Positions 34,450 to 45,359 of a stretch of 64,000 bases of DNA are shown here, one piece after another. The stretch's first letter is position 1. Every line of letters starts with the position of its first letter. A program made the translations under genes and the position numbers. This stretch comes from Aphrophora alni (lineage: Eukaryota; Arthropoda; Insecta; Hemiptera; Aphrophoridae): positions 2,676,835 to 2,740,834 of the forward strand of contig OY740768.1 in the NCBI GenBank assembly GCA_963513935.1. Reading direction: 5' to 3'. The notes under the pieces are model-generated. The model searched no databases, was not told the origin of the DNA, and saw nothing but the letters and a program-made list of their open reading frames with translations.

Positions 34450-35921
34450 TTTGTTAACACATCTTCAAAAATAAATATTTGCAAAATGGGTGTTTTCTAT
34501 GCAATTGTTATTAGCCACCCCGTCAACTTCCATTTAATCCAAACAATGTTTGTTTTTAGTGGGCTCTCCCTTCGCCATTCCACAGATTGGAAAGAATATG
34601 TTCAACATATCATTTCAACTTGTTAAGTTGGAAACCTAACCTAACCTAACCTAACCTAACCTAACCCAACCTAACCTAACCTAACCATTTAATCCAAACA
34701 ATGTTTGTTTATAGTGGGCCCTCCCTGCGCCATACCACAGATTGGAAAGAATATGTTCAACATATCAATTCAACTTGTTAAGTTGGAAACCTAACCTAAC
34801 CTAACCTAACCTAACCTAACCTAACCTAACCTAACCCAACCCAACCCAACCCAACCCAACCTAACCTAACCACAGATTGGAAAGAATATATTCAACATAT
34901 CAATTCAACTTGTTAAGTTGGAAACCTAACCTAACCTAACCTAACCTAACCCAACCCAACCCAACCTAACCTAACCCAACCCAACCCAACCCAACCCAAC
35001 CTAACCTAACCTAACCTAACCTAACCTAACCTAACCCCGTCAACTTCCATTTAATCCAAATACCGTTTGTTTATAGTGGCCTCTCCCTCCGCCATTCCAC
35101 AGGTTGTAAATAATATGTTCAACATATCAATTCAACTTGTTAAGTTGGAAACCTAACCTAACCTAACCTAACCTAACCTAACCTAACCTAACCTAACCTA
35201 ACCTAACCCAACCCAACCCAACCCAACCCAACCTAACCTAACCTAACCTAACCACAGATTGGAAAGAATATATTCAACATATCAATTCAACTTGTTAAGT
35301 TGGAAACCTAACCTAACCTAACCTAACCTAACCTAACCTAACCTAACCCAACCCAACCCAACCTAACCTAACCTAACCTAACCACAGATTGGAAAAATAT
35401 GTTCAACATATCAATTCAACTTGTTAAGTTGGAAACCTAACCTAACCTAACCTAACCTAACCCAACCCAACCCAACCCAACCCAACCTAACCTAACCCAA
35501 CCCAACCCAACCTAACCTAACCTAACCACAGATTGGAAAGAATATATTCAACATATCAATTCAACTTTTTAAGTTGGAAACCTAACCTAACCTAACCTAA
35601 CCCAACCTAACCTAACCTAACCTAACCTAACCCAACCTAACCTAACCTAACCTAACCTAACCTAACCCAACCCAACCTAACCTAACCTAACCTAACCACA
35701 GATTGGAAAGAATATGTTCAACATATCAATTCAACTTGTTAAGTTGGAAACCTAACCTAACCTAACCTAACCTAACCTAACCTAACCTAACCTAACCCAA
35801 CCCAACCCAACCCAACCCAACCTAACCTAACCACAGATTGGAAAGAATATATTCAACATATCAATTCAACTTGTTAAGTTGGAAACCTAACCTAACCTAA
35901 CCTAACCTAACCTAACCTTGT
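34450..35921. repeat. Compound telomere-like array
   Basis: About nine copies of a ~55-bp word (cacagattggaaagaatat ... aacttgttaagttggaaa) alternate with runs of CCTAA and its variant CCCAA, giving compound units of roughly 125-160 bp. CCTAA is the C-strand of the insect telomere repeat TTAGG. Flanks on both sides are ordinary DNA, so this is interstitial. The word alone, without the telomeric tract, recurs inverted at 49470-49600, which suggests that the pentamers expanded inside one copy of a dispersed repeat. Confidence 0.9.
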
Positions 35922-36006
35922 TTCGTGGGTGGGATACGAACCTACATTCTCAAGTATTTCTCTTAATCAGAGAAGAGACACCTTTAACCACTGAGCCACC
36001 AAATCA
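35922..36006 (-). repeat. tRNA-derived SINE fragment
   Basis: Minus-strand A box TGGCTCAGTGG and B box GGTTCGTATCC are about 45 bp apart, matching the pol III promoter of tRNA-like SINE heads. The intervening region is too long and does not form a clean cloverleaf. It abuts the telomere-like array. Confidence 0.6.
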
Positions 36007-36009
36007 CTT

Positions 36010-36847
36010 GTGAATATTTACTTTTTAATCAATATTTCAGTAGTATACTGTAATAATGAAAGAAAACATTAGTTTAATAAAAATTAGCTATAGGTTGTGT
36101 AATTTTTTGTTGTGCAATTTACTTAAATTCTTACTACTGTCTCGTAAGCACGATATCGTCTAGGAAAGTGAAGATAGGAATACATGTCCACACCACTTAT
36201 TTATGTAAACATTTATCAATTATATTTTAATAAGGTATGCATATTTTTAGCCAGTTTACTATTTACTTGAAGGTTTTATTATTCTTCGGTATCTAGCAAC
36301 AGGGACCGACAGGACAATGACCAAAAACTGTTCAATTTAGTCCTCAATTTTTCTTTCGATTTTAATTGTTGATTTGATCGACAAGTAACCTTGAAATATT
36401 AAATCGGTAAAAGTCAACAACAAAAGACCGTTGACAGACTTGGAGTGGGCAGTTTTATTTATACTTCCAACTTTAACCTTCGATTTACAAATAATCTGAT
36501 TACAATTACGTTGAATCTCGGATAGGGTGGTAGTTGCAGGACAAGTGCCAGCATTTCAACAATGCTTCTTGAATAGAACTGCTCGGTGTTCCCTCTACCG
36601 CCAAGAATAATATACAAATCTGACTTTGCAAATAATCTTCACTTTTATCTTGTTTTCTTTTGTAGAGGATCAGTAGCGGATAGTGTGTCAGTCAATCAAT
36701 AGGTCAAGGTGTTTTATTTAGGTTAAGGTTTGTGAAGAGGATCAGATTGGATCTATTTTGAGTTATGTCGGGTCGCGCTAGACGTGAGATATTCGTCAAA
36801 TTAAGAGTCAAATTTAGAGAGAAAAATAACTTCAAATAGTTTTAGAA
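36010..36847. other. Non-coding stretch
   Basis: No exon, repeat boundary or open frame recognised. Confidence 0.4.
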
Positions 36848-36855
36848 ATTTTCTT

Positions 36856-37283
36856 GGTAATTATATAGCAGAGCTGCCTCACTTCAAAATCAATTTTTAT
36901 CGGTTTTATTCGTCAAATAAATGTTGGAAAATATTTTATTATCGAAAAAAAGTGTCGGAAAGATGATTACATAATATAATTACACAAGAAAATCTTAATC
37001 AGAGTCAAATTCTGCTGCAAATTCAGTAAAAGAGGAATTTATTGAATTTAAATGTATTTCACTCCTAATTCGCCATAAATGATGAAAACGAGTATTATAC
37101 TCATTGTACTTTCTTTTAAACATAAATTCGGCTATATGGCCATGGAAATGTTGTTTTGAATTTCCATATCGCGGCACATTTCCTCGCACTTCCCTCCATT
37201 GACGTTCAATTGTCTGCGTATGTGCTTCAGTGTACGCATATGTAGGGCTGTATTATTATAAGTCACGAAAGGTTTGGCCAGGT

Positions 37284-37333
<50 letters not shown>

Positions 37334-37564
37334 CCACCTGGCCAAACCTTCCGTACGTTTATTGAAGTGAATGACATGAGTATGAAAGATAACACAGAGT
37401 TAATTTTTTCACGAAAAAACTACTTGTGTAATTGTATTCTTGTATTATGTAATCATCTTTCCGACACTTTTTTTCGATAGTAAAATATTTTTCCAACATT
37501 TATTTGACGAATAAAACCTTTAAAAATTGATTTTGAAGTGAGGCAGCTCTGCTATATAATTACC
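36856..37564 (-). mobile_element. Merlin-type transposon relic with 8-bp target duplication
   Basis: Inverted termini of about 130 bp begin GGTAATTATATAGCAGAGCT. Identical 8-bp flanks, ATTTTCTT, lie at 36848-36855 and 37565-37572. The minus strand from about 37230 to 36995 encodes HTQTIERQWREVRGNV, then HFHGHIAEFMFKRKY, which is the C-terminal signature of ISXO2-like/Merlin transposases, ending in a stop near 36996. The N-terminal two thirds are missing and the junction is frameshifted beside a TA microsatellite (37287-37331). An 8-9 bp duplication is the Merlin norm. Confidence 0.8.
37287..37331. repeat. (TA)n microsatellite within the Merlin relic
   Basis: An uninterrupted TA run. The flanking sequences, ggccaggttg on the left and caacctggcc-like accacctggcc on the right, are themselves inverted, so the site could extrude as a cruciform. 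Confidence 0.9.
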
Positions 37565-38147
37565 ATTTTCTTTTATTGTTTTTAATTACAGCTTCCATCA
37601 GACCAATTTAAAGTTATAATCTTAAAAAAAATTATTTTAATTTTATTAAATAATACGTTATAAAGATAGGTTAAACAACTAGGTTTTTTTTTCGGAAATA
37701 ACTTTTATGAATTACAAAAAAATAGATTTGGAAAGATTATTTTTATATTTAATTAGTAGTTAAATTCTCTTCCCCTGTGTTCTAAACGTATCCTCATTTG
37801 TTGTTTACGAATTAACAACAAATATTCGAAATATAACTTAACAATTTGTTGAAACTTTAAGTGCCTTCTTAAGTAGATTTATCAAAAAATCACAAAGACT
37901 GAAAAATTGTCAGAATTCTTTCCAATATCCGAAAACACCACACAATTGTTGGGGGTTCCCTAGGAAAATTTAAAGTTAAGTGCCATATTGGATAAATTGA
38001 CCATTTTTTTAAAGTCTGCAAACTGATTTTTAAATACCATGAAAAAGTAATGAAGGTGTCCCCAATTACAGTTTTTCAACAAGTCAACAGTTTACAAGGT
38101 GCCAGTGGTGTCAAAGATAAAATGATCACTTGGTGTAGGCTACAGAA

Positions 38148-38708
38148 TGTTTCCAAATTACATTCCAAAACTTCAAGATATGAATCCTTGTGTCAAAATA
38201 AGGACAAAAGTTCCTCTGAACATCTTAAAATGCTTATTTTTCCGTCAATCCACCATTTAGTGTTTTTTTTTACAAAAAAACATATTTTTGAAAATAAATT
38301 CAATATCGAGTCCAAATTTAGTATTACATATTTTTTTTATGAGATCTTTTATCAATGTACCAAAAATCGACACTTTGTTTCACATTTTGTCAAAAGGGAG
38401 GGCCGTTAAAATTGTTTTAATGAGAAATATATAAAAAACCACTAAGTTTAGACAAAATTTATAACGGCTGCCATTTTTAAAACATGCAAAATAAAGTTCT
38501 GGTTTTTGGTAAATTGATAAAAAGTCTCATAAAAAATACGTAATACTACATCAGATAAACTTAGTATCTAATTTATTTTCAGAAATATGTTTTTTTGTAA
38601 AAAAGCAGAAAATGGCGGACAGAAAAAACTAACCATGTTAGGACATATATTCATTGGAACTCTTTTACTTATTTTAATCCAAGGACCGTATACTGAAGTT
38701 TTGGAACG
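38148..38708. repeat. Long imperfect palindrome (foldback element)
   Basis: Arms of about 250-270 bp at 38148-38415 and 38460-38708 are diverged reverse complements around a ~45-bp centre. Shared landmarks include tgtttccaaa, cattccaaaacttca, tttacaaaaaaacatatttttgaaaataaatt, ttttatgaga and gccgttaaaatt. The outer ends read gtttcc...ggaaacaccctc, like other dispersed repeats here. A 119-codon frame through the left arm is not supported as a gene. Confidence 0.75.
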
Positions 38709-38774
38709 TAGTTTGGAAACACCCTCTATATAACTGTGGATACTCGCGGATAAGGGGTAACGTAAGCCAATATC

Positions 38775-39560
38775 CAGATGAAGTGTATAACGTAAGTCAA
38801 TACTGTATTCAGATAAAGTGCGATAACGTAACTCAATATGCAGATAAAGTGCGATAACGTAACTCAATATACAGATAAAGTGCGATAACGTAACTCAATA
38901 TTTAGATAAAGTGCGATAACGTAACTCAATATTCAGATAAAGTGCGATAACGTAACTCAATATTCAGATAAAGTGTGATAACGTAACTCAATATGCAGAT
39001 AAAGTGTGATAACGTAACTCAATATGCAGATAAAGTGCGATAACGTAACTCAATATTCAGATAAAGTGCGATAACGTAAGTCAATATGCAGATAAAGTGC
39101 GATAACGTAACTCGATATGCCGATAAAGTGCGATAACGTAACTCAATATGCAGATAAAGTGCGATAACGTAACTCAATATGCAGATAAAGTGCGATAACG
39201 TAACTCAATATTCAGATAAAGTGCGATAACGTAACTCAATATGCAGATAAAGTGTGATAACGTAACTCAATATGCAGATAAAGTGCGATAACGTAACTCA
39301 ATATTCAGATAAAGTGCGATAACGTAAGTCAATATGCAGATAAAGTGCGATAACGTAACTCGATATGCCGATAAAGTGCGATAACGTAACTCAATATGCA
39401 GATAAAGTGGATAACGTAACTCAATATGCAGATAAAGTGCGATAACGTAACTTAATATGCAGATAAAGTGCGATAACGTAACTCAATATGCAGATAACGT
39501 GCGATAACGTAACTCAATATTCAGATAAAGTGCGATAACGTAACTCAATATGCAGATAAC
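38775..39560. repeat. 31-bp minisatellite, about 25 copies
   Basis: The unit cagataaagtgcgataacg plus taactcaatatg repeats head to tail with rare point changes (tgtgat, gccgat, gtaagtc). A block of several variant units recurs in the same order (38.99-39.13 kb and 39.24-39.38 kb), showing segmental duplication inside the array. There are no unique spacers. Confidence 0.95.
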
Positions 39561-40871
39561 ATGCATAAATGTCATAACAACTTTGTACTTTTTAAAATTT
39601 ATTTCCATAATCTATATCCATTCCATAACTAGCAGTCCCGATAGTAAGACACTGTACATTAGACACTGAACAACCGTCTGATATTTTGTAAACCGAGAAA
39701 TCAACAACATTCTTTTATTTTTTGGTTACAAAACGCATTTCTCTGACTAATTTTCAACCGAGAACATCATTTTATGACAAATGAAAGAGATTCGATTTAA
39801 AAAAAAAAAAAAAGTGGGGTTGTAATTCTGAAAAAATTCCACAATTTTTTTTTGAATTAATATTAACATTTTCCGAATTGGAATATTTGAAAATAATATT
39901 CTGATAATATTGTTAAAATGATTAATGTGTATGTAAAATCATTTGGTGTATTGGAAACATAAAATTTAAAAAAAACGTTCTTTCGTTTGTTTTCATCTTA
40001 ACTTATACCTCTCGGATCTATACAGATTGCCATATTATATTGTGGAGTCGCAACTTAAAGCTTTGCCAATTGTCCCAGTGACCTGATTTTTTTTCAATAG
40101 TAAACAAGTAATGGATTCTTCAGTTGGCTATAACTTGGATGTTTTGTATTGAAAGAAAGGTTGGATTTCATTAGTACTTGTGTAAAAAAATAGAGTTAGG
40201 TTCTTGGACGATTTGATGTGGTTTTCAACTGATACAAGAATATTCTTATAACTGTAACTGGAAGCTGGTCTATAGAAGGTGTGGTGAAAATGGTGCAATA
40301 CCGCAACACCGATTCTCATAGCACCGAAAAGTGAGTTAGTTTAAAAACTCCGAAAAACATATGTGTCTTACAGGACCGAATCTGCCAGAGCAAAGAATAT
40401 GATAAAATCCCAAAGCTTCGAAAAGTTTTAGGATGTGTTGCACATGTCCCGAATAGTGGTGGGAGTCTGCACAGTGCGAGGCTTGACACTAGTTGGTGTG
40501 TCAACTATATTCAAAATTAACCTAAAACTAGATTATTTTGTTGTAATTGTAGAAAATGTGTTTTAAACAAAACTATTTTGTTTGTCGTTAAAAGAGTAAA
40601 AATATTATGTCCTTTATAATAATAATAAAATTGTGTTTATTTTGTACAATAAAGTAATGAAAAATTTATAAAAATAAAGAAATACAACAATGTAATATAT
40701 ACAACTCATATAATAATAATAAAAAAAGTTTTTACATGTTACCATCGCATGACGGTAGAGAGAAGTGAAAACTTTAACTGTCAATTTCAAAAAATTAATA
40801 ATATTTTAAACTTTCAATAAATATAATAAAATTATTAATTATATTTTGCATTAATTATTAGTGTGATTTGA
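39561..40871. other. AT-rich non-coding stretch
   Basis: Two minus-strand frames (40128-40319, 40316-40504) show no family resemblance. No exon or element recognised. Confidence 0.4.
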
Positions 40872-42440
40872 TTAGATTTTTAGTTTTAATATGTATGGGT
40901 ATGTTTTTTTTTTTTTTTTAAATTTATTATTAATTACAACTAGGCAGAGCCTATCAAGCAATATACATTTAACATTAAATAACACTGTTAGCCGGAATAT
41001 CACCCATTGATGCACTCCTCTCATGTGTAATCATGTGTAATTTTCACTAATCAAAGTTCAAAAGGCTTCGTTCTCTTCAGCCGGCGAATCTCCCCAGAGC
41101 AGTTTAGTAAACAATTCATTTCATAATTTTCGTGTTGTTGAAGTCTGTGTTTGTGCTTCTCTGCATACCTTCTGATTTCCTCTGCGACGGTATTCATCTT
41201 AAGATCACGATGCAGACTATCATTGCGGATGAACCATGGTGCATCAACAATACTCCGTAGAACCTTATTCTGAAAAGTTTGTATAATCTGAACATTTGTC
41301 TTCGCTGTGCAACCCCACAACTGTAACCCATAGGTCCACAAACTTTCTCACATAGGTATGGGTATGTGAGAAAGTTTATGCTATAGTTTTGCATTGATTT
41401 TAGTTTAACTATGTATGTGAATTTTGAGAAAGTTAGTGCAATATTTTTTTGTAGATTTTTAGTTTTAATATATATGGGTATGTGAGAAAGTTTGTGCTAT
41501 AGTTTTGCATTGATTTTAGTTTGACTATGTATATGAATTTTGAGAATGTTAGTGCAATATTTTTCGTAGATTTTTTGTTTTAATATGTATGGGCATGTGA
41601 GAAAGTTTGTGCAATATTTTTGCATTGATTTTAGTTTGACTATGTATATGAATTTTGAGAAAGTTAGTGCAATATTTTTCGTAGATTTTTTGTTTTAATA
41701 TGTATGGGTATGTGAGAAAGTTTGTGCTATAGTTTTGCATTGATTTTAGTTTAACTATGTATGTGAATTTTGAGAAAGTTAGTGCAATATTTTTCGTAGA
41801 TTTTTTGTTTTAATATGTACGGGTATGTGAGAAAGTTTGTGCAATATGTTTGCATTGATTTTAGTTTGACTATGTATATGAGTTTGAGAAAGTTAGTGCA
41901 ATATTTTTCGTAGATTTTTGTTTTAATATGTATGGGTATGTGAGAAAGTTTGTGCAATATGTTTGCATTGATTTTAGTTTGACTATGTATATGAGTTTGA
42001 GAAAGTTAGTGCAATATTTTTCTTATATTTTTTTGTTTTAATATGTATGGGTATGTGAGAAAGTTTGTGCTATAGTTTTGCATTGATTTTAGTTTAACTA
42101 TGTATGTGAATTTTGAGAAAGTTAGTGCAATATTTTTCGTAGATTTTTTGTTTTAATATGTATGGGTATGTGAGAAAGTTTGTGCAATATGTTTGCATTG
42201 ATTTTAATTTGACTATGTATATGAGTTTGAGAAAGTTAGTGCAATATTTTTCGTAGATTTTTTGTTTTAATATGTATGGGTATGTGAAAAAGTTTGTGCA
42301 ATATTTTTGCATTGATTTTAGTTTAACTATGTATGTGATTTGAGAAAGTTAGTGCAATATTTTTCTTATATTTTTTTGTTTTAATATGTATGGGTATGTG
42401 AGAAAGTTTGTACTATAGTTTCGCATTGGTTACTAGTTTT
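40872..42440. repeat. Dimeric 115-bp minisatellite, interrupted by a LINE
   Basis: The word tatgggtatgtgagaaag recurs about every 115 bp from 41356 to 42389. Each unit has two diverged half units of ~57 bp, one with gggtatgtgagaaagtttgtg and one with gtgaattttgagaaagttagtg, so the repeat is an ancestral 57-mer that dimerised. The array actually starts near 40872; the segment 40905-41355 is an insertion. Apparent minus-strand frames (FLTYPYI-like) are repeat artefacts. Confidence 0.9.
40905..41355 (-). pseudogene. 5'-truncated jockey-like LINE insertion
   Basis: The minus strand encodes the C-terminus of a jockey-clade reverse transcriptase: WTYGLQLWGCTAK, IQTFQNKVLRSIVDAPWF, RNDSLHRDLKM, AEEIRRYAEKHKHRL and RRLKRTKPFEL, then a stop near 41050. 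A T run at 40905-40919 is the complement of the poly(A) tail. The word GTATGGGTATGT flanks both sides (40893-40904 and 41356-41367), a 12-bp target duplication. About 15 bp at the 5' junction are an inverted copy of the host minisatellite. Confidence 0.85.
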
Positions 42441-42879
42441 AGTCTGAAAACGTTATAAAACAAAAAATAGTAGATTATTTAAATACGCAGCATAACCGTT
42501 GTTGTACGTACAGTATAGGGGAGACCGGGTATAGTTGATACACTTTTTACTTCCTGATTTTTCTAATTTTTTTCTGTAATCATTTTGAAATAAAGAATGT
42601 GTAGTTCGTAGCTATAACTAATTGGCTATACCTTGTGACATTTAAGTTCTTTATAAAATTAAATTCGTCTTGTCAAAAAAAAAGTTTAAAAAGTTTGCAA
42701 GATGTATCAATTTGACCCGGTCTGGGTAAAGTTGATACGCTTTTGAGTAAGCTAATACGGTGTCAGGAATTAATAAAATAATATGCAAAACATAAATATG
42801 AACAAGTTTTATTGAAACTATAAAATATATTTTAACATTTTGTGACAAATGGAAGCTGAAACCATTGTTTTGTGACCGA

Positions 42880-43181
42880 TTACTCTGACTCTGAAGTAAA
42901 ATTTGGGTCTGATTGACAGTTAATACACGTATAAAAGGGACTGTTCCCGGCACAGGTGATGTGTGCCCACTTCTTGCAGGAAATACACTGGATCCAGTCT
43001 TGACCAGGTTTAGATGAAGAATAACTCTTGAAACACATCAAACAAAAAGACTCTCCATCTTCATCAGTGTCCGATTCTTCTTTTTTGATTTTTCTTCGTT
43101 TCTCTCTTTTTTTATCTTTGGCTTCTTTTCTTGGTTTGTCTATGTCTTTGCTTAGTTTACCCCCAAATGATTTAAATAACT
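42880..43181 (-). pseudogene. Out-of-frame C-terminal zinc finger of the pogo transposase
   Basis: Beyond the stop at 43182, another minus-strand frame is open to a stop at 42880. It reads basic KPRKEAKDKKREKRRKIKK, acidic EESDTDEDGE, then a PHD/zinc-ribbon-like finger CLMCFKSY...WIQCISCKKWAHITC...CINCQ. Many pogo-like transposases carry such a finger at their C-terminus. The frames differ by 2 nt and meet at a GA microsatellite (43203-43231), so dinucleotide slippage is the likely cause of the break. Splicing around it is an alternative. Confidence 0.7.
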
Positions 43182-44840
43182 TTAACTTATGATTTTCTGT
43201 CTTGATAGATTTCTTTCTCTCTCTCTCTCTCTTGTTTCCTGTTCAATTTTGTTTTTTATTGGAGTATCTGTGAGAATACAAGACTTCAATGGTTGTCTGC
43301 CTTTTCCACTTGTTTTACGTTCTCCTGATTTTGGTAGAGGACGTATTTCTTCTGGCATAACAATTGGCGAAATAGCTCCAAGGCTAGTAGAGGCAAGTGG
43401 TGTCCGCTTCAGTGGTTCATTTTCAATGATACCAACTTCTTTCGATATAGAAGGCTGATTAAGTCCTGCTGATGTTGAAGGCCGATATGCTTCTGCTGAG
43501 GTGGAAGGCTGATCAACTTCTGCTGAAGTAGATGGCTGATGAACTTCTGCTGAATGAAAAGGCTGATGGACTTCTGTTGATGCAGAAGGCTGACGATCAG
43601 TCACAAAACTAGACAAAAAATCTTCATCTGTAAAGATTTCTGGATTATACGGCATTATTCCTGTAGCTTTGAAACCTGCTATAATATTATTTGGCGTCAT
43701 GGCACTCGAAAAGGCACTATTTACAAGACTAGGAATTTCATAAATTGTTATGGTTTTCCCAGGATTGCTGATTAGCCAGTTGTCCACAGCTGAAAAGTAG
43801 AACTTCTTGAATGGTCCATAAACTGTTCTATCCAGGGGCTGGAGGCGGTGGGACGTATGGGGAGGAAAAGACAGCAAAACAATCCCATTGTCTTTACAAA
43901 AGTTCAGTACATTAATTGACAGGTGGGAGTCATGATTGTCAAGCAATAACAGGCAAGGTTGTTTGGCTGTTGACTTAACATGGCTATGAAAATGTTTTAC
44001 AAAAGTTAGGAATGATGATCCCGTCATCCAACCAGATGGGTGTGCTGTGCCGATACACCCTGGAGGTCCTCCCTTGATAAAGTGTTCCTTGAAAAATACT
44101 CTAGGAAATATAAAAAGGGGTGGGATAGCGTTGCCAATGGCATTGACAGCAGTTGCGAGTGTAACTGTTTGCCCTCGCTCGGCGGAAGTAGCTTTTGCAA
44201 CTTGGCGAACTCCTTTCTCAGCTAAGATTTTGTTTGGTCTTTGGACGGTTTGCACCCCAGTTTCGTCCGAGTTCCACACATCTTTGTTTTGAAACTTATA
44301 TTTCTCGAACACTTTTTTAAGGTTTTCGAAAAATGTTGCAACGTTGTGCCTGTTAAAGCTTGTGGCTCGACTAAGGCTAGTCGCTTCTGGCTCCCTCAAA
44401 GAGAGATTGGGTTTCCTTTTCAAGAATTTTGAAAACCATTCTGAAGATGCAATTCCCGCATTTATCCAGGTATCTGGAACTTTCACTTGGTTTGCTAGTG
44501 CCAGTTCAAAGGCCAGCTCCCGAACATTTTTAGGAGTTAATCCATAGTAAATTTTAGAGCTTGTTAAAATATATTTACTAAGCTCCTCCTCTAGTTCATC
44601 ATTCAATATTTGTCGATGTTTAGCATACCCCATTTGCACATCCTTCTCAATTGCCTGTGGTGTCTCAACTACTTTTTCTTTTTTTATTTTGTATCTATAA
44701 AGAGTCATTTTGTAAATATTAAAAGTTTTGGCCGCTTCCCTAATAGACATCCTGCCATTCCTAATCTCTTCGTATGCCCTTTGAAAGATATCAATGGGTA
44801 TTTCGCCTCTTGTAGTTTTTTTCTTGTAGTTCCTGGGCAT
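43182..44840 (-). CDS. Pogo/Tigger-like DDD transposase
   Basis: 552 aa from a good ATG. An N-terminal psq-type helix-turn-helix (residues ~15-52, MSIREAAKTFNIYKMTLYRY) is followed by a CENP-B-like second DNA-binding region (~75-160). The catalytic domain follows, with D192 in WNSDETGVQT, D301 in LLLLDNHDSH and D337 in HRLQPLDRTVYGPFK, a DD35D spacing. Residues ~420-465 hold five tandem ~10-aa repeats of the EVHQPSTSA type. The frame then runs into an Arg-Glu repeat encoded by a GA microsatellite and stops. It lacks the zinc finger encoded downstream, so it may be impaired or encode a shortened enzyme. Confidence 0.9.
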   Translation of the reverse strand: MPRNYKKKTTRGEIPIDIFQRAYEEIRNGRMSIREAAKTFNIYKMTLYRYKIKKEKVVETPQAIEKDVQMGYAKHRQILNDELEEELSKYILTSSKIYYGLTPKNVRELAFELALANQVKVPDTWINAGIASSEWFSKFLKRKPNLSLREPEATSLSRATSFNRHNVATFFENLKKVFEKYKFQNKDVWNSDETGVQTVQRPNKILAEKGVRQVAKATSAERGQTVTLATAVNAIGNAIPPLFIFPRVFFKEHFIKGGPPGCIGTAHPSGWMTGSSFLTFVKHFHSHVKSTAKQPCLLLLDNHDSHLSINVLNFCKDNGIVLLSFPPHTSHRLQPLDRTVYGPFKKFYFSAVDNWLISNPGKTITIYEIPSLVNSAFSSAMTPNNIIAGFKATGIMPYNPEIFTDEDFLSSFVTDRQPSASTEVHQPFHSAEVHQPSTSAEVDQPSTSAEAYRPSTSAGLNQPSISKEVGIIENEPLKRTPLASTSLGAISPIVMPEEIRPLPKSGERKTSGKGRQPLKSCILTDTPIKNKIEQETRERERERNLSRQKIIS

Positions 44841-45224
44841 CTGAAAATAAATACGACAGATGAAAATACTTGTGGGTTAAGTTGATACACCGTATCAACT
44901 TGACCCAAAAGAAGCGTATCAACTTGACCCAAACGTCGCCATTAAACTAATTTCTAAAATACGTGAAACCTGTAACAGTTAGAACTAAGTTAAATAGGTG
45001 AAATTCTTACCTTTATATCATGTAACAACGTGATGTCGTCGATAGCACAATTCACAAACAAATAAACTTGCAATAATAATTTAAAAACATTAGTAAAAAT
45101 TTACTTTTGATGATAAAAAACAGTATTTAGTTCACAACTCATAGAGCAAAGCAACCTCCCCCAAGTGATCACGCGTGGTTACTGAGTATCAGTCAGCTGT
45201 CCAGCCAACCCTGTCGCGACTTGT

Positions 45225-45239
45225 CTGCGCCTGCGCATT
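45225..45239. promoter_or_regulatory. NRF-1-like motif in the pogo promoter region
   Basis: CTGCGCCTGCGCATT differs by one base from the NRF-1 consensus and sits at the 5' end of the element, about 390 bp before the transposase ATG. Confidence 0.35.
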
Positions 45240-45359
45240 AGGGAGTGTTTTGCCCTGTATCAACTTGACCCTGTATCAACTAGACCCGGTCTCCCCTACT
45301 GTTATTATTATTTTCGTGACGATTTTTCCTTTCACCACATCTATTTAACAGCACCAAAA

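Larger units (their letters stand above)
42518..45296 (-). mobile_element. Pogo/Tigger-like transposon, near complete
   Basis: Inverted ends GGGGAGACCGGGT...AGTTGATAC are flanked by TA, the Tc1/mariner/pogo target. The word GTATCAACTTGACCC or its complement recurs near both ends (about 42703, 42725, 44880, 44895, 44917, 45257 and 45271), forming subterminal repeats that probably bind transposase. The gene runs leftward. A NRF-1-like word, CTGCGCCTGCGCATT, lies at 45225-45239 near the promoter end. Confidence 0.9.

Noticed and set aside
34630..35921. A true chromosome end
   Set aside because: Pentamers are interrupted by a constant 55-bp word and flanked on both sides by ordinary DNA with genes and transposons.
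35922..36006. Functional tRNA gene
   Set aside because: A and B boxes are present but the spacing is too long and no cloverleaf forms; it fits a SINE head.
37132..37395. 87-codon frame with a Tyr-Ile run
   Set aside because: The run is the (TA)n microsatellite; only the downstream Merlin block is meaningful, in a different frame.
38050..38409. 119-codon plus-strand frame
   Set aside because: It mostly coincides with one arm of the long palindrome and has low-complexity composition.
41549..42312. Several minus-strand frames reading MQNYSTNFLTYPYI-like proteins
   Set aside because: They are in-frame readings of the 115-bp minisatellite and repeat the same words with no domain.
43189..44932. 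Six plus-strand frames and one minus-strand frame overlapping the pogo gene
   Set aside because: They are shadows of the transposase frame, or cover the terminal repeats.
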